From Rhodopirellula baltica SH 1 (GTDB lineage Bacteria > Planctomycetota > Planctomycetia > Pirellulales > Pirellulaceae): a DNA stretch of 64,000 nt. Position 1 is the stretch's first letter, and each line of letters begins with the position of its first letter. The stretch covers positions 5,390,001 through 5,454,000 of the forward strand of contig NC_005027.1 in assembly GCF_000196115.1 (NCBI RefSeq). The letters are read 5' to 3'. The position numbers and the translations under genes were made by a program. Below the pieces are notes generated by a model. It saw nothing but the letters and a program-made list of their open reading frames with translations. It had not been told where the DNA came from and did not search any database. Shown here in pieces: positions 19,226-27,849 of this stretch.

Positions 19226-20980
19226 ATGACCGTGACTCCTCCCGATTCGACATCCTCGAATTCTGAACCAACAGGTTTCGAACCCGCGAAAACCGTGCCT
19301 ACTAAAGTAACCGCCGTCCGCCGCCATGTGCTGAAGGCTTTGGTCGCCCTGATCGCAGGCGTCATCGTCGTTGGGCTGATTCAATCTCGAGCCCACGAGA
19401 CCGATTATCAAAAAGCTTTGCTGCAAAGTCTGGCGGCCGGCGGAATCGCGTTGCTATTTGTGTTGTATCAGCTGCAACGTGCCAGTTCAGCGGCGGCAAA
19501 AGCGTGGCTGGTTCCAGCGTTTTGTTTGGCATCGATCGTCGCAGCAGGCACGCTTCTCCGGTTCGAGAGTTTTTCGGGCGAAATGGTTCCGCGATTCTCC
19601 TGGAGGTTCGGAAACAACGAAACACCTGCTTTGAAAGTCACCCCTTTGGCCGAATCCGACTCAGATGAGCTCGCTGTGGAAGTACAGAGTTCAACAGAAG
19701 AGGGTTCATGGTTGGGGTTTCTAGGAAACGGTCGCACGGGAGTGATGCCAGAACGCGAATTTGAGATTCCTACATCCGCCGATGAAATCACTCGGCGATG
19801 GGATATCGGAATCGGCGAAGGTTGGTCTTCGTTTGCGGTCGCCGATGGCATCGCGGTGACTCTGGAACAACGAGATGAAATGGAGTGCGTCACGGCCTAT
19901 CGACTCTCCGATGGTCAATTGCTCTGGTTGGTCGAACACGAGGCGAATCACTTTCAAGCACTCGGCGGCGGCGGTCCGCGTTCGACTCCCGCGATCATTC
20001 CGGCGACCGAATTGTCACCCGGCCGCGTCTATGCCCAAGGTGCCACGGGAACCGTTTGGTGCTTGCAACTGACCGACGGTGAAGTCCTTTGGAAACGGGA
20101 CCTGATTGAAATCACAGGTTGGACCATCGAAGAATCGGAACAAGCGATCTCATGGGGCCGATCGGGTTCGCCATTGATTGTCGACAATCTTTGTGTGCTC
20201 CCGCTTGGTGGTCCCGCATCCGCATCAGACGAAGGGCGTTCATTGATCGCTTTGGATGCGGCAACCGGCGAGACCGTTTGGCGGAGTGGTGATCAGCAAA
20301 TCAGCTATGCCTCCGCGATGATCATGACTCTTGGCGGCAAACGACAAATTGTTTCCGTCAACGAAGCCGATATCACCGGACATGACATTGAATCGGGCAA
20401 AATCCTTTGGTCGTTCCCCTGGGAAGGCAAATCGAACTCGGGTGCCAACTGTGCCGCGGCAATGCCAGCTGGTGAAAATCAATTTTTGATCGGCAAAGGC
20501 TACGGCGGCGGAAGCTCTTTGATCCAAGTCACCCGCGTCGACAACGCAACGAACGCCAACGATGACACTTCGAAGGACGCTTCCTCAGAGACCGAGACGT
20601 TTGTTGCCGAAGAAATTTGGCATTCGTCCCGAGTCTTGAAAACCAAGTTCAATCACACTCTGGTTCGAGACGGCATCGCCTATGGATTGAGCAACGGTGC
20701 TTTGCAAGCAGTTGAAATTGAATCCGGCAAGCGACTGTGGGAGCAATCACGTCGAGATCGACTCGGCCAAGGACAAGCAGTCTTGGTTGAAGATGTCCTG
20801 GTAGTGCAGGGAGAAGAAGGAGAGGTCGTGCTGGTTGCCGCCGATCCAGATGACTACCAAGAATTGATTCGCATTCCAGCTTTGCAACACAAGACGTGGA
20901 ACATCCCTACCGTGGTCGACAACCTCATCCTCATACGCAACGCTCATCAAGCCATCGCATTGGAGCTACCTCAACGATGA
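19226..20980 (+). CDS. PQQ-like beta-propeller protein with three N-terminal membrane helices
   Basis: 584 residues. Three hydrophobic segments at about residues 35-52, 66-82 and 93-111 precede an exported propeller. At least five PQQ-type blades are visible from their DG/TG...LW signatures: LSDGQLLWLVEH, LTDGEVLWKRDL, AATGETVWRSGDQ, IESGKILWSFPW, IESGKRLWEQSR. There is no catalytic dehydrogenase signature, so a scaffold or BamB-like role is more likely than a quinoprotein enzyme. The stop overlaps the start of the BshB1-like gene (ATGA), so the two are co-translated. Confidence 0.85.
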   Translation: MTVTPPDSTSSNSEPTGFEPAKTVPTKVTAVRRHVLKALVALIAGVIVVGLIQSRAHETDYQKALLQSLAAGGIALLFVLYQLQRASSAAAKAWLVPAFCLASIVAAGTLLRFESFSGEMVPRFSWRFGNNETPALKVTPLAESDSDELAVEVQSSTEEGSWLGFLGNGRTGVMPEREFEIPTSADEITRRWDIGIGEGWSSFAVADGIAVTLEQRDEMECVTAYRLSDGQLLWLVEHEANHFQALGGGGPRSTPAIIPATELSPGRVYAQGATGTVWCLQLTDGEVLWKRDLIEITGWTIEESEQAISWGRSGSPLIVDNLCVLPLGGPASASDEGRSLIALDAATGETVWRSGDQQISYASAMIMTLGGKRQIVSVNEADITGHDIESGKILWSFPWEGKSNSGANCAAAMPAGENQFLIGKGYGGGSSLIQVTRVDNATNANDDTSKDASSETETFVAEEIWHSSRVLKTKFNHTLVRDGIAYGLSNGALQAVEIESGKRLWEQSRRDRLGQGQAVLVEDVLVVQGEEGEVVLVAADPDDYQELIRIPALQHKTWNIPTVVDNLILIRNAHQAIALELPQR

Positions 20981-21729
20981 CCGTCACTTCCTCCGTCTTC
21001 ACGGACTCTGATCCCTATCCTGATCCAGACAACATTGAACCGCTCGACTTCCTGGTCGTTGCACCTCATCCCGACGACGCGGAGTTGGGCATGGGCGGGA
21101 CGATCATGCGAATGATCGACGAAGGCATGCGAGTCGGGGTGCTGGATCTGACCAGTGGCGAACCGACACCCCATGGCAGTCTCGACATTCGAAAACGCGA
21201 AACAGCCCGTGCAACCGAAATCATGAAGCTGACTTGGCGAGGCAACGCCGGATTAACCAATCGAGCCGTCGAAGCCACCCTGCCCGCTCGAGAACACATC
21301 GCTTCTTTCTTTCGGTGCTTGCGACCGCGATGGTTGTTCGCACCCTATCACGAAGACGCTCATCCGGATCATGTTGCTGCGACTCAGCTGGTCGAAGCGG
21401 CACGGTTTCATTCCAAGCTCAGCAAGACGGCTATGCCGGGTCCGCGACATCATCCCCAACGCATTTACTATTACTTTTGCATTCACCTGCGTTTGGCAGT
21501 GCAACCCAGCTGGATTGTCGACATCTCAGAACAGTGGGACCGAAAACTCGAATCGATCCGTGCCTACGAAAGCCAATTCATCACCGGTCGCGACCCAGGC
21601 CCACCGAGTTTGACCGATCGATTCCGCGACGATGCGGCTTACTGGGGTCGCTTAATCGATCGCCAATATGGCGAGCCATTTGCAACCAAAGAACCTCTTG
21701 CGATGACTAGCTTGCGAGACTTGATCTGA
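20977..21729 (+). CDS. bshB1: PIG-L family deacetylase, BshB1-like
   Basis: 250 residues starting MTVTSSVFTDSDPYPDPDN. The zinc site is intact: the APHPDDAELGMGGT motif gives His and two Asp, and HEDAHPDHVAATQLVEAARF gives the distal His. GVLDLTSGEPTPHGSLDIRK is the block that distinguishes bacillithiol-type BshB1 enzymes, which deacetylate GlcNAc-malate, from other PIG-L proteins. The other bacillithiol genes (bshA, bshC) are not in this window, so the thiol pathway is not proven here. ATG 20977 overlaps the preceding stop by four bases. Confidence 0.82.
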   Translation: MTVTSSVFTDSDPYPDPDNIEPLDFLVVAPHPDDAELGMGGTIMRMIDEGMRVGVLDLTSGEPTPHGSLDIRKRETARATEIMKLTWRGNAGLTNRAVEATLPAREHIASFFRCLRPRWLFAPYHEDAHPDHVAATQLVEAARFHSKLSKTAMPGPRHHPQRIYYYFCIHLRLAVQPSWIVDISEQWDRKLESIRAYESQFITGRDPGPPSLTDRFRDDAAYWGRLIDRQYGEPFATKEPLAMTSLRDLI

Positions 21730-21826
21730 GAGCTCCAGTCGTTCCCAAATTGCATTTTGTCGGCGGTGGATTAGCCTGTCCTCAAGAGCGACACGCTCTC
21801 ATTTCTTTGACGCCTTGGTTTCCAAC

Positions 21827-23245
21827 ATGCCTGCACAGGATTCAGACAAACCGCTGTTTCCCTTGCCGCTGACGCCGCTGGAAACCTTCTTCGTCTTGGA
21901 CGAAAAAGAGTCGTGCCCCATCGTCAGTTTTATCGAGCTGCAGTTTTCGACGCCTTTGCAGCTACCTGTCTTACAAAACGCATTGAACGAGACGGTGAAG
22001 GATCACCCCTTGCTCGCTTGCAAGCTGGTGCGTCACGGCGAGCGATTCTTCTGGCATTTTGATCAGGATCTGGCACCTCGAGTACTGACCAACGAAGACC
22101 TGCCACTGACCACGGGACCCGCTAACAATCCCCTGACACAACCTTTTGATTTGTTTCGCGAGTCAGGATGTCGCTTCTGGTACGTCCCCGCAGAAACCGG
22201 CAGCCGCCTCTATGTTCAATTGCATCACGCTTGTGGCGATGGCGTTGGGATGCGACAAGTCCTCGTTGGGACACTCACACGTTACGCTCGGGCAACGGGC
22301 GATCCAGAGTGCGGTAAAACCTCACGAAAATCTTCACGGTCGGCGCCCAATCCAGAACGTCTCCGCGACAGAAACGACTTCTCCGAATTGCTTTCCAAAC
22401 CACCCAAACGTTCGTTAACGACTTGGGATCGAATTCGGAATGCCTACTACTTTCACTTCCAGCGTCCCGCAGCTCTTTCGACACCCCGGGGGTCTGGCTC
22501 CACATCAACTCAGCAACCGCCTGAGTCACAAGCAATCAGCAGACCCTTGCGACATATCTTGTTTAGCAAGGAAGAATCAGCCTCAATTGAGAAGGCCTGC
22601 AGCAACGCGTCCATCCGAGTCAACGACCTCGCGATCGCGATGCTGTTCCAAACCTTTGAGCATTGGGAACAATCCCATGGTGGTGGAAAAGCAATCCGCT
22701 ACCGAGTGATGATGCCGGTTGATTTGCGATCTCGAAAAGACTTGGATCTGCCAGCAACCAATCGGCTCAGCTTCGCTTTTTTGGGACGACGCAAAGACCA
22801 ATGCCAGGATCGTGATGCACTCATCTCCAGCGTCGCGGACGAAGTGGTGGCAATCAAAGAAACTCGTGTGCACATGGATTTCCTGGACGGCTTGGCTGCG
22901 GCGGTTCAACACCCGCGCTTCATGCGGTGGGTGATCGAACGCAGTCGGCACATGACCACCAGCGTCCTCACCTACACCGGTGATCTTTCGCGAGGAATGA
23001 AAAAGTTCTTTCCGGAAAGGAATGGGCAGCTTCAAATCGGCGACGCCTACCTTCACAACGTATTCGGCTCGCCTCCCGGTCGCGAGGGAACCAATGTCGC
23101 TTTGGGCGTTTGCATTAATTGGGGCCAGATCTGCATCTCCGCCTCCTGGAATCGCCAAGCCTGGGACGCGACCACGACCGACCAATTTTTGCAAACATAC
23201 GCCAACAACTGGCGAGCATGGCTGGAGCGCCAAACTATCAGTTAA
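21827..23245 (+). CDS. Condensation-domain / WS-DGAT-type acyltransferase-like protein
   Basis: 472 residues beginning MPAQDSDKPLFPLPLTPLET. The catalytic HHxxxDG signature is present as LHHACGDGVGMRQV at about residue 130. The N-terminal half (LNETVKDHPLLACKLV) and a later VNDLAIAMLFQTFEHW also match the chloramphenicol-acetyltransferase-like superfamily that includes NRPS condensation domains and wax-ester or diacylglycerol acyltransferases. It stands alone without carrier-protein or adenylation domains, so it probably transfers an acyl group to an alcohol. The substrate is unknown. A TTG at 21815 would add four residues. The stop overlaps the convergent TPR gene. Confidence 0.75.
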   Translation: MPAQDSDKPLFPLPLTPLETFFVLDEKESCPIVSFIELQFSTPLQLPVLQNALNETVKDHPLLACKLVRHGERFFWHFDQDLAPRVLTNEDLPLTTGPANNPLTQPFDLFRESGCRFWYVPAETGSRLYVQLHHACGDGVGMRQVLVGTLTRYARATGDPECGKTSRKSSRSAPNPERLRDRNDFSELLSKPPKRSLTTWDRIRNAYYFHFQRPAALSTPRGSGSTSTQQPPESQAISRPLRHILFSKEESASIEKACSNASIRVNDLAIAMLFQTFEHWEQSHGGGKAIRYRVMMPVDLRSRKDLDLPATNRLSFAFLGRRKDQCQDRDALISSVADEVVAIKETRVHMDFLDGLAAAVQHPRFMRWVIERSRHMTTSVLTYTGDLSRGMKKFFPERNGQLQIGDAYLHNVFGSPPGREGTNVALGVCINWGQICISASWNRQAWDATTTDQFLQTYANNWRAWLERQTIS

Positions 23246-24639
23246 TCTGGCACGATTGGAAGGTCATCAAGATCCAATCCACACAGGACAAAGGTTGGGT
23301 CTGTCTGAAATGATTTTGATTCCAACCAACTCAAGCGTTGCTCGTTGATTTTCAGAATCGCTTGTTGAACTTCGTTCTTTGGACGGCCCGAATTGGCGAC
23401 GGCGATCGTATTCCAAGCCAAAGACTCATCGTGTCGATGCAATTGCTCGAGCAACTCAACCAGTTCGACGACTTGCTCGTACTTTCCGCCCGCCGACCGC
23501 CTGATTTGATCTCCGAGCGATTTGGATTGACGAATCAGCTCGGCTCGTTCCGAGGCATTTTTGGCCGCGTCCTCCAACGCGAGTTGTTGCAGTGACTGAC
23601 TCAAACGCTGATACCCAATGTCATCCGTTGCGTCACGCAGAAGGGCTTTGCAATAACAAGCCACTGCTTTTTCGTGCTCACCGCGCATCTGATGCAGCGT
23701 CGCAATCGCAAACCAAGCGTCCGCGTTGGATTCGTCGCTGAGCACCACTTCGTTGGACCACTGCGTCAGACCATTTTCGTCTTCCTCCAAAGCCAACAAT
23801 CGACCAAGCAAAGACCGCTCCGGATCCGATGGTTCGCCCGGCGAATTGATCAACGTCTTGATCGCTTCCTCACGCGAGTCATTCGCTACTAAATCCTGTG
23901 CTGTTCCTAGAACACCAATGGGTTCGTCTTCTTCGCTGCCAACCATCGGAAATGGATCATCCGAGATAGACAGCAATTCAAGCATCCAGTGCTCCTTCAC
24001 GGTACCGGACTTACAAAGTTGCCGGATGTGACTGGAGGCATCATGACGGCGACCTTGCCGAAGATACAACTTGGCGATTTCCTCATGCACCATTGCGATG
24101 TCGGGGACCTCATCCAAAATTGCCTTGTACCGATTTTCGGCTTGCTCCCAATCACCTTTCAGAACCATCCACTGCGCCGTTTGGCCTAGCGTGGGCAACC
24201 TGGCTTGTGGATCGCGCATAGCAACCGAATCCAACATCGCAATGGCTTCCTCGAATCGATGCCGCTCACCCAAGACACGAGCCATGACAAATATTACCAA
24301 TGGATCGTCAGGTCCATAACGGAAGGCGACGCGTGCGTGATCGTAAGCTGCGTCGATCCTGCCATCGGCGAGTGCCTGTTCCGCCAGTTCACGCGACGCG
24401 GCGACGTCGACTGAAATCGCAGGTTGCACTGTATCCTGTCGAGGCAAAGATCTCTTTGGCCGATCGTTGCTGAGAACTTCGGCGGTGGATTCATCTTGCT
24501 CAACCTCCAAACCAGCCTTGCTCAAAGCCGAAGGCAACTTTGACTCTGATGTTGCATCGCATGAAAGTTGCGAAGTCATTGTTGCAAAGACAACCAGATT
24601 CAACGACCAGTGCAACTTTCGTCGATGTTGATCACTCAT
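23242..24639 (-). CDS. TPR-repeat secreted or lipoprotein
   Basis: 465 residues with an N-terminal hydrophobic stretch and a Cys at about position 27 (MTSQLSCDATSES), which is a possible though non-canonical lipobox. The rest is helical repeat. TPR-like units include LAEQALADGRIDAAYDHARV, MARVLGERHRFEEAIAMLDS and IATLHQMRGEHEKAVACYCK. The ATG overlaps the end of the multihaem cytochrome gene by 8 bp. The small lipoprotein, cytochrome and TPR genes form one operon, and TPR proteins commonly accompany exported multihaem cytochromes. It is probably a periplasmic scaffold. Confidence 0.8.
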   Translation of the reverse strand: MSDQHRRKLHWSLNLVVFATMTSQLSCDATSESKLPSALSKAGLEVEQDESTAEVLSNDRPKRSLPRQDTVQPAISVDVAASRELAEQALADGRIDAAYDHARVAFRYGPDDPLVIFVMARVLGERHRFEEAIAMLDSVAMRDPQARLPTLGQTAQWMVLKGDWEQAENRYKAILDEVPDIAMVHEEIAKLYLRQGRRHDASSHIRQLCKSGTVKEHWMLELLSISDDPFPMVGSEEDEPIGVLGTAQDLVANDSREEAIKTLINSPGEPSDPERSLLGRLLALEEDENGLTQWSNEVVLSDESNADAWFAIATLHQMRGEHEKAVACYCKALLRDATDDIGYQRLSQSLQQLALEDAAKNASERAELIRQSKSLGDQIRRSAGGKYEQVVELVELLEQLHRHDESLAWNTIAVANSGRPKNEVQQAILKINEQRLSWLESKSFQTDPTFVLCGLDLDDLPIVPD

Positions 24640-25816
24640 GTTCTCGAACCCGAATCCAATGGTCGTGGAACACCATGTCCTGCTCCACCGAGATAGGCGG
24701 CATATGACATTTCACACATCCACCATCGGTAGAGACAGAGCAAGCCACTTGTGAATCAACGTGTGGTTGGTGACACGTTTGACAATCTTGGTCGTAGTCA
24801 GCTGTTGACTTCAAACGAGCGTCTTGATGCGGGTTGTGGCAAGTCGAACATGTCAACGAGCGACCAGACTTGATATAGCATTCACTGCGTAACAATCCGA
24901 TTGGCTGCAATCGCAGCAACTCGCTGGAGTAGTCGCGCAACTCCTTCGGAGAAACGTGCCGAGGCAGGCGATGACAAGACCCACACAGTTGAATTTCTGA
25001 TTCTCCGTCCCAATCCGAACGTCCCACGGAAAATGGCGGAGGTGCATCCATCCGACGAGCTTGGCGAACGTGTTCACTTCCTGGACCGTGGCACTTTTCG
25101 CAATCCACATTCGGAATCAGATCTCTTAATTCGTGATCAACGATCTTCCCCGATGTCGTGTGACATTCGATGCAGGAATCCATCTTTTCTCCACGAATCC
25201 TCTCACCAAAACAATCCATCGCTTCCAATGGTTCGGTGTTCGTGTGCCCTGGCGTCAATCCAAAGCGACCGAATTGTCGTGAGTCTTCGGCTCGATGACT
25301 CGATGGTTCGCCGCCTCGGTCTGGGTACCATGAAACCCGATGTTCCATCACGGAGGACGCCTTCGATTCCTCTCGCACGATTGAGAACAAAGTGATTGCA
25401 TTGCGACCCGACCCCAGCGCAAACGGAAACTGCATCGGTACCAGTCCATTGGCCGATTCATCCGAAGCACGGAGTGCTAACAATCCTTCTTCAGAAGATC
25501 GATAATGAAACAAACCGTGATTCTCACCCGCATCGACTGTTTTTCCATCAAACAAATTTGAAATGGTCGGATCACTCGTGAACCTAAACGTGGAAGCGTG
25601 GCCCGATTCCCGATGCTTCTCAAAGTTGCTGCGATGGCACTCTGCACAAACAGCTTTGCCCACATAAATGGGCAAAGCCGCCACGTTCGATTGATTTAAT
25701 TTGCTCGGGCTCTCACCCGACGTCGATAGCACACTTGCGGATTGAACCACCCAGCCAACGGCCAATGCGAAAAGGCTACCAGCCTTCCATCCGATTCGCT
25801 GCCGACTGATGTGCAT
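24632..25816 (-). CDS. Exported multihaem c-type cytochrome (seven CxxCH motifs)
   Basis: 394 residues starting MHISRQRIGWKAGSLFALAV with a signal peptide. Seven haem-c attachment motifs are visible in order: CAECH, CIECH, CEKCH, CGSCH, CSTCH, CQTCH and CVKCH. The first and second are separated by a roughly 160-residue haem-free domain. The motif string with NPHQDAR and CHMPP resembles the cytochrome c554/NrfA-like exported cytochromes found next to TPR proteins, but the specific electron partner or substrate is not recognisable. The start at 25816 follows the small lipoprotein gene by 19 bp, and the end overlaps the TPR gene. Confidence 0.88.
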   Translation of the reverse strand: MHISRQRIGWKAGSLFALAVGWVVQSASVLSTSGESPSKLNQSNVAALPIYVGKAVCAECHRSNFEKHRESGHASTFRFTSDPTISNLFDGKTVDAGENHGLFHYRSSEEGLLALRASDESANGLVPMQFPFALGSGRNAITLFSIVREESKASSVMEHRVSWYPDRGGEPSSHRAEDSRQFGRFGLTPGHTNTEPLEAMDCFGERIRGEKMDSCIECHTTSGKIVDHELRDLIPNVDCEKCHGPGSEHVRQARRMDAPPPFSVGRSDWDGESEIQLCGSCHRLPRHVSPKELRDYSSELLRLQPIGLLRSECYIKSGRSLTCSTCHNPHQDARLKSTADYDQDCQTCHQPHVDSQVACSVSTDGGCVKCHMPPISVEQDMVFHDHWIRVREHE

Positions 25817-25835
25817 GCTGCTTGACCCTTTCGCA

Positions 25836-26018
25836 TCAACGCATCGACTTCTCAAGTTCCTTGGCGTACTCCTCTTCGCTCATTTCGCCGCCGGGGACCT
25901 CTGTTGTGGGTTCATCTGTGGGAGGAGCGACCACGGTACTGCCCGAGTCGTCGCAGCCAACAACAACGCCGATCAGTAAACAACCGGAGAAGAACAAAGC
26001 CAACGTGTTTTTGGTCAT
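25836..26018 (-). CDS. Small lipoprotein (60 residues)
   Basis: Starts MTKNTLALFFSGCLLIGVVV, then GCDDSG, which gives a lipobox (VVGC) with the modified Cys at about position 22. A Thr/Pro/Glu-rich linker and a charged C-terminal helix (EEEYAKELEKSMR) follow. It is first in the operon with the seven-haem cytochrome and TPR protein. No family was recognised. Being membrane-anchored and tiny, it may tether or stabilise the cytochrome. That is inference from position only. Confidence 0.7.
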   Translation of the reverse strand: MTKNTLALFFSGCLLIGVVVGCDDSGSTVVAPPTDEPTTEVPGGEMSEEEYAKELEKSMR

Positions 26019-26120
26019 CGTATGTACCTGAATTCAATTGAGTGGGTTTGAGTTAAGAGCGAGCCTATTCAAATCAATGAACAACTCATCGAGCCACGAT
26101 GTCCAACCGTGGCTCAGTCA

Positions 26121-26148
26121 AGAAAAGGCACGCGAATCGACGCGTGCC
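26121..26148 (-). terminator. Intrinsic terminator of the DUF1559 gene
   Basis: Read on the minus strand, an 8-bp perfect stem (GGCACGCG/CGCGTGCC, 26127-26134 with 26141-26148) has a 6-nt loop and is followed by TTTTCTT. It lies just after the stop of the DUF1559 gene. A second 8-bp hairpin (GAGCCACG/CGTGGCTC, 26091-26115) follows without a T tract. Confidence 0.75.
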
Positions 26149-26166
26149 GTGTGATCAGATCGCAAG

Positions 26167-27417
26167 TCAGAATTCGGAGACAGTTTCCTTGCCCGCTTTG
26201 CTACCCAATGCTCCCCAAACACCGTAGGGACTGGCGGAGCCCGGTTTGTTGGTGGAACTGATCATGGGTGCGTTTTGGTTTCCTGCTTCGATGGAATCGG
26301 TGATGAATTTCACCGCACCGTCTCCCATCAAAATGTGGCAGCCACCTTGGTGATGACTGCTCGGTGAGAAGGTACCGGGGTGGTCGGCCCAGTGACCGAT
26401 GCACAACTCACTGTTGGGAGGACGTACCGTGAAGACGCCGGAGATGGACAACCGAAACGCGGATGCCCAACTCATCCCGCGTCCGTTTGTTTCGGCGTTG
26501 ACTACCGATACCGGCGGTGAGCAATGACTGGCTCCCGTGGGGCACCAAAACTGAGGCCGTTCCGGATCGATCTCGTCCGATTCCACGCAATGCAGTGGAT
26601 TGTTGGTCACGTCATTGTCCGCTCCGCCCCCGTTCCATGACAACGATCCTTTGACCGCTCTGTCGCCCAAGTTAGAAACAATTTCACCCATCGCAATTGT
26701 GTTGGACAAACCATCCAGCACGTCACGAAATTTGAATGAGGAGTATGGAGCGAAGTAACCGCGGTGGGCGGCTTTTGCCCTGATGACGTTTCCGTTGTTC
26801 ATGCTAGGGAGAAACGTCGCCAGATCGTAGTGTTGTTGCATTTGGATCTGTGGCGAATCGCCCAAGCATGGACCGTAGTTGGTTCGGCCACGACCCGGCA
26901 AACCCATTCCCGGGTCGCTGGGACAACGCAACATGGCGATCTCTGTTTGCCACGGAATGTAACCTGGATCCGTCGAATAAGCTTTGGGACTTGGTCCCAT
27001 CGCGGGCCAGTAACCAAGCGGTGCCGGCGGTGCCGCACCGGTCACTGTTTCATAGCTTCGATTGGAAATTTGTTCCCACAATCCTTGTTGCTCAAAGTAT
27101 GGAGTCAGCGCAACCATCACGCTTAGACTTTTCCGATTTGCCGTGTTGCTCGCACGCCACCACGCCGATGGCGTCTCAAGACCCGCACCGGTTCCGCCAC
27201 CATGAGGCGGCAGCTGGTTGAATGCAGAGTGATAGTTGTGAATCCCTAGCCCGAGCTGCTTGAAATTGTTGCTGCAACTCATGCGTCGGGCTGCTTCACG
27301 AGCGGCTTGAACCGCTGGCAACAACAAACCAACCAAGACCCCAATGATGGCAATCACCACCAACAACTCCACCAGCGTAAATGCGCCCCTCGATAAATCT
27401 CTCCTGTGCCCAATCAT
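26167..27417 (-). CDS. DUF1559 domain protein with type IV pilin-like leader
   Basis: 416 residues. The N-terminus after [11 protein letters not shown] is the prepilin cleavage and methylation motif [18 protein letters not shown], followed by [20 protein letters not shown], the standard DUF1559 opening. The C-terminal hallmark is [17 protein letters not shown] (H-x-G-G...DG-x-V-x-F). Dozens of paralogues occur per planctomycete genome, exported and possibly forming surface structures, with unproven function. The ATG at 27417 has GAGAGAA upstream. A perfect terminator follows, so it is monocistronic. Confidence 0.92.
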   Translation of the reverse strand: MIGHRRDLSRGAFTLVELLVVIAIIGVLVGLLLPAVQAAREAARRMSCSNNFKQLGLGIHNYHSAFNQLPPHGGGTGAGLETPSAWWRASNTANRKSLSVMVALTPYFEQQGLWEQISNRSYETVTGAAPPAPLGYWPAMGPSPKAYSTDPGYIPWQTEIAMLRCPSDPGMGLPGRGRTNYGPCLGDSPQIQMQQHYDLATFLPSMNNGNVIRAKAAHRGYFAPYSSFKFRDVLDGLSNTIAMGEIVSNLGDRAVKGSLSWNGGGADNDVTNNPLHCVESDEIDPERPQFWCPTGASHCSPPVSVVNAETNGRGMSWASAFRLSISGVFTVRPPNSELCIGHWADHPGTFSPSSHHQGGCHILMGDGAVKFITDSIEAGNQNAPMISSTNKPGSASPYGVWGALGSKAGKETVSEF

Positions 27418-27781
27418 CGTTCTCTCGTTTCTCTCTTGCGAAATGATTTCGAAAAGACGGTCGGTGGATAACTCCACCCCCCGTGCAAACGTATAGAGAT
27501 ACTAAGGATTCAAGATGAGCGTTTTCAAGCAATTTCCGAGTCGGCCGGAGTAAAAAATGCGAATTATTCTCAACTGCTAGCGTGATGTTCGCACTCTCAA
27601 TGAATCTCTAATGGTTAGATGGTTCCCTTTAAAGCCTTCCGATCCGACATTCCCCGTCCTGTGGACAACCCAAGTTCGAGCAAGGGAAAGTCCACCTGTT
27701 TGACCATCAGTGGACATCCGTGCGGAGGGTTTGTACGAGGTTTCTTCGCTGGCTTCACGCCTTCTGGATTCCGGACTCGCG

Positions 27782-27816
27782 AAAAAAAACCGCCCGAGCA
27801 TTTTGCTCGAGCGGTT
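27782..27816 (-). terminator. Intrinsic terminator of the sialate O-acetylesterase gene
   Basis: On the minus strand the transcript forms a 12-bp stem (27788-27799 with 27805-27816, one G-U pair), a 5-nt loop, and then an uninterrupted T8 run. It lies 34 bp after the esterase stop. Confidence 0.88.
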
Positions 27817-27849
27817 GCTATCGATCAGATCTTTGAGGGATGACTTTCA

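Noticed and set aside
27619-27843. 74-codon plus-strand frame
   Set aside because: It runs through the strong terminator of the sialate O-acetylesterase gene and has no coding features.
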